A stretch of 64,000 nucleotides of DNA, taken from Chaetoderma sp. LZ-2023a (taxonomy: Eukaryota; Mollusca; Caudofoveata; Chaetodermatida; Chaetodermatidae). The first letter of the stretch is position 1. Each line of letters begins with the position of its first letter. A model generated the notes under the pieces. The model did not search any database and was not told the origin of the DNA. It was given only the letters and a program-made list of their open reading frames with translations. The stretch lies in assembly GCA_034401795.1 (NCBI GenBank), contig CM067360.1, forward strand, positions 50,516,073-50,580,072, given 5' to 3'. The translations under genes were made by a program, and so were the position numbers. Positions 1-8,517 of the stretch are shown in pieces.

Positions 1-2
1 TT

Positions 3-2100
3 GAGATGATGGTTAAGTTCCTTGCCCAGAAGGACTTGGCTGGGTCTGACGCGGGGTCAGGCGGTCCGAGAGTAAATCGTGGAGCGCCCGGTTCGGCCGG
101 TGGGGCTGCTCCACGTCCCCAGCTGGAGGTGGCATAGATGGCACCGCCGGCGTGGTTTGTTCCGGCTATGCAGGGTTTTCTGCATAGCGTTCTGCCCACG
201 CTGGTGTCGTCCCTGCTACCAAAGGTTGGGGGTCAGTTTCTCCCCATGCCTGGTACGGATCCTGTCTTCGGACAGGATTCTGGACTGGTTACCGAGGGGG
301 CCGTCTCGTACGCCCCCCTGGCAGTCCCGTCTGGCTCCGGCCAGACGGGTTCTGTTTCTCTGCGGTCACCTCCGGGTGGTCCAGTAGCGGTGGCCGGTCC
401 GTCAGGTGTGGGAGCCGTCCGCCAGGATGGTTCCACGGTTGACTCGCATAGTGACGACTCTTCGGAGTCTGAAGACGAGGAGGCCGAGGAGGAGAGGTTG
501 CTGCGGCCCATGAGGAGAATATGGAGGTTGATTCCGTCCTGGACGGAACCGGCTCCATTTGTCTGGTTTGGCGCAAGCCAGGTCAGCGGCTCCGCCTGTG
601 GCTGAGGCCAATCTGGTACCGTGCACCGGTTCCGTGTGGCTTGGTTTGGCACCAGCCATCACGGGAACGGGTGTGCCGGGCCGGGCGTGGTACTCACCTA
701 TCTCGCCTGGTCCGGCAGTCGGACGTGGGGTGCCGTTGGCGCGCGTGTCCGACTATGGTTCCGCGACTGCTACGGGTCCGTACGGTTTTCCGTGCGGACC
801 TACCCCATGGACCGGAGTGTTTCATGGGGTGGCGGCGGAACCGTGTGGTACCGGAGTGCCTGGCGTGTCAGCCGTGGCTCCTTGCCGGGAGGCCGTGGCT
901 GGCAGGCCCGTGAGCACGTCAACGGGTGACGTGTTTGCGGGTGTGTCTTCATCGGAGGTATATTGGTCAGATGCTCTGGCGTGGCTAGCCAGGGTTGACC
1001 CATCTGTGGTTTCGGCCACGGCCGATGAAGATGCGCCCCGTCCGTCGGTTGCGTCGATCAGGACGGGGATTTTGCCCGCGGCCCGGATCCAGTCAGTGGG
1101 ACTGGATCCACGGTTCATAGATTTGTTGGATGCTATTTATAGCAAACAACTTATGACCAAGGGTCAGCTCCCTGCGGCCTCCAGGGAGGTGCGGGCAAAA
1201 TGTCGTATTCCGCGGGGGGAATACGACAGATATGGTGTAGTCCCGTCGGTCACTGAGGATGACCGATGGGTACTGGGCGTCCAGAGTGCCGTGGCGGGTG
1301 GCCCCGGTCCGGCACTTGTGGACAAGTCTCAGGTACACCAGGAAGAAGTCCTGTCCCTATGCGATGAGGGTGTGAGGGCAGCTATGAGCGCTGTCAACCA
1401 CTCTTATCGTCTCCTTCAGTCGGTGTGGGCTGAAGCGGGGGCAGGCCACCCTGTGCCACCTGTGGCGCTTTCATGAGTCAATGACGGCCTGGTGCTGTCT
1501 ATGGACGCATTGGCAAGGGTGCAAGCGCGAGTGACGAAATCCAGGAGGCAAATGGTCATTGACCATATGCGTCCGGCTACGGCAGTCAGGGAGCGTCTTC
1601 TTGGGACGCCCCTGACAGGGCCTAGCATCTTCGGTGGCCAAGCGCGGGCCATCTTAGAGGATACCGCCAGTATCGCGCAGAATGGGTTAGCGGTAAACCT
1701 ACAGCTAGAGCTAGTGTGGCAAGCGCACGCACTAGGGGCTGTGGGGAAACCGCTAACGGGACAACCTTCAAAGAAGCAGAAGAAGCATAAGGGCAAGGCG
1801 AAAGCTAGGCCTGTTGCGACTTCTGCTTCAGCTGGATTTTCGGAGCCGCCGCCGGCGAAGAAATCCAGGAAGGTTATAGAGGCGCCTACCCTCCCCAATG
1901 TTGCACCTGACCGCCCTAGAGGCGGGAAGGGCAAGGGTAAGGGTAAGGCCTCAAAGGGCAGACAGAAGGGCCGAAGCGTACCTGAGGGTCCGAAAGCTCC
2001 CTTCATATCCGCCTGGACCGCGCCTGTGCGACAGGAACAGCTGTGCCAGTTATACCCGTCATGCCTAGAACGAAATGGTTCTCTCTCTCTCTCGTTAAGA
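3..2100 (+). pseudogene. DIRS-A gag-like gene, broken
   Basis: Gag-like protein of the family A element, expected to package element RNA. The reading frame is open from base 3 in frame 3, is stopped by TAG at 135-137, and resumes with an acidic Ser/Glu stretch near 455-500. It changes to frame 1 near 590 and meets TGA at 1474-1476. Downstream of that stop the same frame continues with a segment (about 1580-1660, TPLTGPSIFGG) that matches the family B gag segment TPMTGPGLFGG. A Lys-rich tail follows (about 1770-1990), ending near a run of about 14 G. The N-terminal zinc-finger part lies outside the window. Confidence 0.75.
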
Positions 2101-2161
2101 AAGAGGGGGGGGGGGGGGCCGGACTGCGAGCCGGACAACCCCGTTAGACGTCGAGGCGTCT

Positions 2162-4198
2162 ATGGTGGGTGGAAGGCTCATGCGTTTCGTCGAGGCCTGG
2201 CGAGGTGTGACGTCAGACAGTCTGGTCCTGGGATGGTTATCCCAGGGTTACATGCCGGAGTGGTGGGACTTTCCACCACAAAATCTGTCTTTGGCACCTG
2301 TCTGGACACCCGTACCAAGGGAGCCAGACAAGTTAGAAGCCGTTCAAAAGGAAGTGTCGGGTTTGCTTCTGAAGGGAGCAATAAAACCAGCAAATCGAAA
2401 CACTCCAGGCTTCTATTCAAACATGTTCCTTGTCCCCAAGAGCACAGGGGGATGGAGACCCATACTCAATCTCAGGCCATTAAATTGGTTTATCCATACG
2501 CCTCGGTTCCAGATGGAAACGCCGAGGTCGGTAATGGCGGGATTGAGGAAAGGAATGTGGTGTGTATCGATCGATCTGAAAGATGCATATTTCCACATTC
2601 CTATGAATCGGAGTTGGCACAGGTTTCTGAGATTTGCGTTTCAGAATCAAGTATGGGAGTTTACAGTTCTCCCGTTCGGCCTGTCGACAGCTCCGAGGGT
2701 TTTCACAAGAGTGGTCCTTGTGGTGACGGCGTTTCTCAGAAAAGAGAACGTGGCGCTACACACCTACATAGACGACTGGCTGCTCAAGGCAGACTCGGCA
2801 GCCAGGTTGAACGTGGATACTGCTCTGACTCTGAAGTTACTTTCAGATCTAGGCTGGATAGTCAACGAGGAGAAATCCGAGTTGACGCCCACTCAACATT
2901 TCGTTTATTTGGGGATGCGATTCGACCTCGAGGAGGGCAGGGTTTACCCGTCAGAGCCCAGAGTGGTGTCTCTGTTAGCCATCCTCAGGAGTTTTCAAGT
3001 GGGAAACCACATTCAGGCGAGGCGGTTTCTTCAGATGCTGGGCATGATGGTCTCCATGGAGCAAGTGATTCCGTTCGCTGCTCTAATGCAAAGACCTATC
3101 CAGTTGTATCTGATGTCTCTGTGGAAACAGAGAACAGAACCCCTGTCAAAACTGGTGCCAGTTTTGGAGCCGATAATATCGCATCTTCTATGGTGGAAAC
3201 AGCGTCAGAATCTCCTATTGGGGTTTCGCTGCACCTACCCCACCCCCAGCTGTCCGTCTACACGGATGCATCGCTGGAGGGGTGGGGTGCCTGCCTGGGA
3301 GAACACCAGGTCTCGGGCACATGGACTCTCCCGGAGAGTCAGCTGCATATCAATCTGTTGGAAATGATGGCGTTGGAAGAGTTCCTTCCGATGATCAGGG
3401 GCAAGGTGATATTGATACGGTCGGACAATTCGACAGTAGTATCATATATAAATCGCCAAGGCGGGACCAGGTCGCCCACTCTGTGTATCAGAGTGTGGCA
3501 CTTGATTCAATGGTGCAGGAATTACTCGGTTGTTTTGAAAGCAGCTCATATTCCTGGCCGATTGAACATTCATTCTGGCGGATGCTTTGTCTCGCAGACA
3601 GAGAATTCTGCCAACAGAATGGTCCCTCAACCCTCCGGTTCTGCGACGGATCTTCGAGCATTGGGGCAAACCCAACGTGGACTTGTTCGCCACAAAGGAA
3701 AATGCTCAAATCATGACATATGTCTCGCCGATTCCAGATCCAAATGCCGTCGATAGAGACGCTCTGGCGATAAGCTGGAGAGGGATGCAGGCTTACGCGT
3801 ACCCACCCACCATTCTTCTACCGAAGGTATTGGTGAAGGTCAGGGAGGAACCGTGTCTGGTCCTGCTAATAGCGCCGTATTGGCCGAGCAGGGCGTGGTT
3901 CACGGATCTTCTAGACCTGCTGGTGGAAAATCCTGTGCAGTTGCCCGAGATTCCGAACATAATCTCCCAGGCCAAGGGACGCTTCCTACATGAGCGTCCC
4001 GAAATGTTCAAATTGACTGCGTGGATGTTATCAAACAATGTTCCACGTCGGAAGGCTTTTCTCGACAGGCTGCTGATTTCATCGCGGCTGCGAGAAGGAG
4101 GTCAACCTTCAAGTCATATAACAACAAGCTTAACAGATTTGCAGACTGGTGTGAAGAAAAGGGTATTGATACCTTTCAATCCACTATTCAGCAAATAG
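2162..4198 (+). pseudogene. DIRS-A reverse transcriptase-RNase H, two frame breaks
   Basis: Pol protein that would copy element RNA. The RT part (2162 to about 3235, frame 2) shows SIDLKDAYFHIP, LPFGLSTAPRVFTR and the catalytic YIDD box. RNase H follows in frame 1 (VYTDASLEGWG, INLLEM, IRSDNSTVVSYINRQGG). Near 3575 the frame returns to 2 for the conserved post-RNase H region (HWGKPNVDLFATKENA to the stop at 4198). The two shifts cancel, which suggests indels in a formerly single ORF. No methyltransferase domain is visible, although many DIRS1 elements carry one. Confidence 0.85.
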
Positions 4199-5039
4199 CA
4201 GACTTTCTCTGTGAGCTGTTCTTTTCAGGACTAGCTCCCGTCACAGTCGCTGGATACAAGTCAGCTTTGGCATCAGTTATCCCTTGTCTAGCCAACAGGG
4301 ATAGTCCAGAGGTGGCCCAGTTAAATGTGATGTTGAAGGGAATGAGCAATCTCCGCCCGAGACAACCGGTAGTCATTCCAGCTTGGAGTCTATCTTTAGT
4401 GCTTAATGTACTGGCCAAGCACCCTTTCGAACCATTGCGTTCAGCTAGTCTAAAGCATTTGACTCTAAAGGCAGCATTTCTATTGGCAGCTTCCTCAGCT
4501 AGAAGGCGCAGTGAGATCCATGCGCTTTCGGCAGAGAGGAACCGATTTATTGTTTCTGGAGAAGGTCTGCGTCTTCTGCCAGGAGCAGAGTTTATGTCAA
4601 AGAACCAATCTTTGAGATATCCCGGCAAACCGATCATTATACCGAAGTTAACTAGGTTTGATCGTGATGCCAGTGTCTGGTGCCCGGTCCGTGCTCTGAC
4701 TAAGTACAAGAAACGGACTGACTCGTTATGGTCGAACGATAGACATCTGTGGATCTGCCATAAAAAGCCTTATGGCGCTGCATCCATGGATACTATCTCT
4801 CGTTGGGTGGTCGAATGCATTCAGACTACTCACGAGATGGCGACTGGGCACCAGGTGCAAGGTGTAAGGGCACACGATGTCAGAGGAATAGCCCCCTCGA
4901 CCGCCCTTTACAATGGTGTTCCGTTAGAGGACATCATGGCCGTTGCACAATGGCACTGTGAGTCCTCATTCACGGATTACTAAATGAGGGATGTGTCAGA
5001 CTCAGCCAATCCACTCGCCTTAGCTGTTTTGAAACGATA
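4021..5039 (+). pseudogene. DIRS-A tyrosine recombinase with catalytic Tyr codon changed to stop
   Basis: The recombinase would insert the circular DNA copy into the genome. The ORF overlaps the end of the RT gene in another frame. The catalytic Arg region (SSARRRSE) and HxxR (HDVRG) are present, and the AQWHCESSFTD block precedes the active site. Family B copies read FTDHYLRD at the active site. Here the His codon reads TAC and the nucleophile Tyr codon reads TAA (4981-4983). The frame beyond the stop still reads NPLALAVLKR up to TAG at 5037-5039. The enzyme should therefore be inactive. Confidence 0.88.
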
Positions 5040-5546
5040 GTTAGTGACCACACTGCTCTTCACCCTTTTTTCACTTTGGTAAGAAAAGAACCTAAAGCAG
5101 GCATGGTCAGGCGAGAGGATGTCAACCAGATTGTGTCACTGATGGCCGAACCGGTGAATGGTTGGAGGCGGTACATCTGAAGTCCAATTATCATAAGGTA
5201 ATTCAATAGTGAGAGTTTTTTGTATTATGTATATGTATCATGTTCATTCATCTTATATATTCATGCTCATTCCCAGGCTAATACATGGAATATGCAGGGA
5301 GTAGTTAACCCTCTTGGCATATTGGTGTTTTCAGGCGAGATACATGTTCGTTAGTTCTCTCCCTTTTCTTATGAGTAAGAAGGGGGGGGGGGGGCCCCCG
5401 TGACGTGAATGTGATTCGGTTCCGTGAACTTGACGGTCCTTTTAGGTCTCCGTTAGTCAAGTTTGAAGTCTAAAATCTTTCTCCAAAGGGCAAAATTAGC
5501 ATTTATGGCTTGCCCCTTCCCACCAGGTTACTGATCAAATCTGGTG
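5040..5546 (+). other. DIRS-A 3' untranslated region
   Basis: No gene is visible here. The stretch contains a G run followed by five C near 5383-5399. Similar G runs sit at the equivalent place in the family B copies (about 14706 and 48544). Confidence 0.6.
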
Positions 5547-5646
5547 TATATCAGAAGTAACAGAATGGTGAGTATTGATCGAAGGAGAATGAAGGAAATG
5601 TCAATTTCCCTTTCTCCGAGATCTAACAATACTCACCATTCTGTTA
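5547..5646 (+). repeat. DIRS-A internal complementary region (ICR)
   Basis: Bases 5595-5646 are the reverse complement of the element's right end (5838-5889). Bases 5547-5594 should be the complement of the left end outside the window. This fused arrangement is the hallmark of DIRS elements, where the ICR templates rejoining of the two ends into a circle. Confidence 0.85.
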
Positions 5647-5689
5647 CGGACCCAGCCTCCCAGCCCCACGGAGGCAAGCCATAGTTTTC

Positions 5690-5889
5690 TCTTGTTTGGT
5701 GGCTATGCAAACAATATGAGCTCTATTGTAAACGGGTACTCGGCAGTTGGGAGCCGAGTACCCGGTTCCCAGGAGTCGGTAAAGCTTTCTAAGTCTATAA
5801 TCCTAGAGCCGCTGTCAAGGCCAGCTGTATATCAGAAGTAACAGAATGGTGAGTATTGTTAGATCTCGGAGAAAGGGAAATTGACATTT
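5690..5889 (+). repeat. DIRS-A right inverted terminal repeat
   Basis: The terminal segment ends in GAAATTGACATTT. Its last ~52 bp are mirrored in the ICR. It contains the motif GGTGAGTATTG, comparable to GGTAAGTATC at the family B ends. The inner boundary is uncertain because the left ITR is not in the window. Confidence 0.7.
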
Positions 5890-6639
5890 CCTTCAGTTCC
5901 TGCCCATCTCTGTATGTTTGTATGTCTGTCATTGTGTCGGTGTATCTGAATGTAGACATCTGATACTTCACAGATAGTCTATGTTAATATCATGAGAGTT
6001 GGAAGAACCGATGAAGTATTTTTTGTGATCGTTCCTAGCCCAATGAAGCAATGAAGTTCCAAACTAATCCGACAAGTTGGTAGCGAAGTTATTAGCGGGA
6101 AACTGCTTTTTCATCGTTGATTTTGATATGTTTCTTTTACGGACCTAATTTAATGAGCCTGTGAGTTTCCAACCAATCCGGCAAATCCTAGTTGAATTAT
6201 CATCAGGAAACACACTACCAATAATACAACCACCCACGCAACCACCCGCATCCACACAATACCCCGTAAATTTTTGAGTGGGTAGAGGAATCAACATTGC
6301 CTCCAGTCCTAGGAAATCCTGCGGACTCGGGTAGTTTGACATGAAGTCGATAGGATTATTCTTGTCTCGGATTTATTCTAGTTATTTGCTGGATTCCTTC
6401 TTATATTTCGCTGAATTTCCCAATAAACTAATTCTGTATGCAGAATGTATGAATATGTTTGAAAACTGAGCAATTAAATCATTCAAAGGAATGCTGAATG
6501 TCAAGTATGCGAGCGCTTGAAAAACAAGATAACGATGAACACCAGAGAACGACAGCTGAATGGCAGGGTATGAGCTGTCGGTAAGCGAACGACTTCGTTT
6601 CCCTTGTGAAAAAAGGCTGGATATCCAGGGAATAAAAGC
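5890..6639. other. Non-coding stretch, nothing recognised
   Basis: Only short unsupported ORFs and no repeat with clear boundaries. Confidence 0.5.
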
Positions 6640-7070
6640 TAGGATTAGCCTGGATTGATGCTAGGTATTCCTGGGATATCCTGGCATTTAGAACTCGGAT
6701 AAGCTAGGATTAGCCGTGACAGTATTCGAACAGGATTAGCCTGGAAAAGCCTGGATCGTCTACAGTTGGAATAACCTGGAATAGCCCGGACTATTTTCTC
6801 GGAATAGCCAGGAAAAGGCTGGACCTTTATTGGCTATGTTAGCCTGGAATAGCCCGGACTTCCATGCTTCTATTGCAAATTTTGGTTAAAAACTTGCAAA
6901 AGCCTGGAAAGGTTCGGAGTAGCCTGGTAAAGCCAGGAATAGCTTGGATATTAGTCAGGAATAGCTTGGATAAGCCAAGAATAGCTTGGACATTAGCCAG
7001 AAATGGCTTAGATAAGCCAGGAATAGCTTGGATAAGCCAAGAATAGTTTTGATAAGCCAGGTAGCCATGG
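6640..7070. repeat. Degenerate minisatellite of AGCCTGGA / AGGAATAGCTTGGATA units
   Basis: Imperfect tandem units of roughly 11-23 bp (for example TAGCCTGGAAAAGCC and GATAAGCCAGGAATAGCTT) run for about 430 bp. A related shorter array lies at 15420-15620, on the other side of DIRS copy B1. Confidence 0.8.
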
Positions 7071-7120
7071 CTACCAGTCAAACAGTCAACTGATTTCATT
7101 GTGTGGTTGCTTTTAACCCT

Positions 7121-7383
7121 TTAACCCTCTTCAGGAAAATTTTAACTTTCTCATAGAAAGCATACGATTTGCGGATCAAGAGAACAGGTTTTTGAAAATG
7201 TAGCACTGAAATAACTGGCTCGGTTATCGATCCAGTTATTCCAGTGGTAAATTTTCAGAAATAGTATTATTTGTCTGCAAATGGACATTTCTCATGCACA
7301 CTGTACAAGCCGTTTTTGGGAGACTTGAGTATTAAATAGTTACATATATATTGATATCAGTCTTTCATCGGTGAAAGAGTTAA
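7121..7383. mobile_element. MITE-A hairpin element, TTAA-flanked
   Basis: Palindromic element with TTAA|CCCT at the left and a decayed TTAA at the right. Its centre reads CTGGCTCGGTTATCGATCCAG, flanked by AAATTTTCA-type arms and TGCAAATGGACAT. The TTAA target and CCC start suggest a piggyBac-type non-autonomous element (inference). Confidence 0.75.
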
Positions 7384-8233
7384 TGAACTCGGGCATAAAT
7401 TATTACGGTCATCAAATACTATTTCGACCTACAAGTTAAAACAACAAAATGATAATGCATTTCATATGACATTTCTATGAATCCACCATCAATGCTTTCA
7501 AGAAATCCATTATTATTGGTTACTGTCCATTCGAATGCTAGCCACCAACGAACTTATGTCCATAGCAATCTTCCTTAGCCGTGACTGTAGAGCAAACAAT
7601 TTTATTTTATCTAGAGCTTTCATCAGATGAAAGAGAACAACTTGATTTAACCATTTAATTACCAAGCTGGTTGGTCTTGTGGAATGTATGTTTACAGGCT
7701 AATAGACAAATATTTTTGGAAATGTATAACCTAAATGGCTGTCTCGATAATCCACTCATCTGATTGCTAAATTTTCAAAAATACCCATCTCTTGACCTGC
7801 AAATGCTCATTCAAAAAGGGACTATTTTAATTTTCCTGACAAATTTTGATGTGCCACTCACACCTTTGCATCTTAGAAGGAGTCCTCTACAGACAGGGAC
7901 AGAAAAGGGACTCCTAAGGAGTCGTCTGCAATCTGAGGTGGAAAAGGGACTCCTCAGCAGCCAGGCTACAGAAAATTTTAGTCCTCAAATTACCATGGAT
8001 CTTGATCAGATAGCTGGGAATGTTCTATAATGGCCTCCTACATTCAGGTCAAAAATTAAAGATAGTAATCTTTTGACAGGCATCCGGTGAGCTAATAACT
8101 GATAACTAATTAAATTTCAGCAAGGATTTAACACTGTATGTTTTAGTGTATTAACTCGATATACATAATTATAACCTACATGTATATTATAACTAATGAT
8201 CAATTCACTGGATTTCTTCAGACAAATACTTAA
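7384..8233. other. Non-coding stretch with a decayed MITE-A-like copy
   Basis: No gene is visible. Bases about 7649-7850 keep scattered MITE-A features (TGGCTGTCTCGATAATCCA, AAATTTTCAAAAATA, CTGCAAATG), so this is probably an old copy. Confidence 0.5.
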
Positions 8234-8427
8234 TTTCACTTCAAGAGTATACTTACCTCCCTAATACTTTTGATATTGCTAAATATTGGCTTTCACTCAA
8301 TAAACACTCAGATTTAAAACAGTTAGGTGCCCCTACTGGGCAGGGAGTCAGAGCGTAGTCTGGCGGATGCCAGCCCCACCACCGCGCATGCGCAGACTAG
8401 CACTTCCTCTTTGCTAGATTATTGGCA
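8234..8427 (+). repeat. B1 left inverted terminal repeat
   Basis: The inner ~150 bp is the reverse complement of 15064-15230. The outermost ~28 bp (TTTCACTTCAAGAGTATAC) differs from the right end and is mirrored instead in the ICR at 14895-14940. Confidence 0.9.
8384..8412 (+). promoter_or_regulatory. Candidate ITR promoter sites: NRF1-like palindrome and ETS-like site
   Basis: GCGCATGCGC (8384-8393) matches the NRF1 consensus, and ACTTCCTC follows about 12 bp later. Both recur in the ITRs of B3, B4 and B5, and B2 has a mutated palindrome. The position about 125 bp before the first ATG suits a TATA-less promoter, but this is inference. Confidence 0.4.
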
Positions 8428-8517
8428 AAGAGAACACACATGTTTTCAGTCATAAGCTTTTCTTGCTCATTAACGTTTTTATTGGTGTTATTTTGGAAGT
8501 GATAAGACCTGATTTGG

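Larger units (their letters stand above)
1..5889 (+). mobile_element. DIRS-type YR retrotransposon, family A, left end outside window
   Basis: The element carries decayed gag, RT-RNase H and tyrosine recombinase genes in that order. They are followed by an internal complementary region (5547-5646) and a right inverted repeat ending near 5889. It lacks an integrase, protease or direct LTRs, which fits the DIRS order. Its proteins align by eye with the family B copies here but differ at many positions, and its terminal sequences are different, so it is a separate family. Several stops and frame changes show it is an old, inactive copy. The left ITR must lie before base 1. Confidence 0.9.

Noticed and set aside
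6145..6342. 65-codon minus-strand ORF
   Set aside because: Isolated, no recognisable domain, and chance length.
6640..7070. CRISPR-like repeat array
   Set aside because: Units are degenerate and contiguous with no unique spacers, and the genome is eukaryotic.
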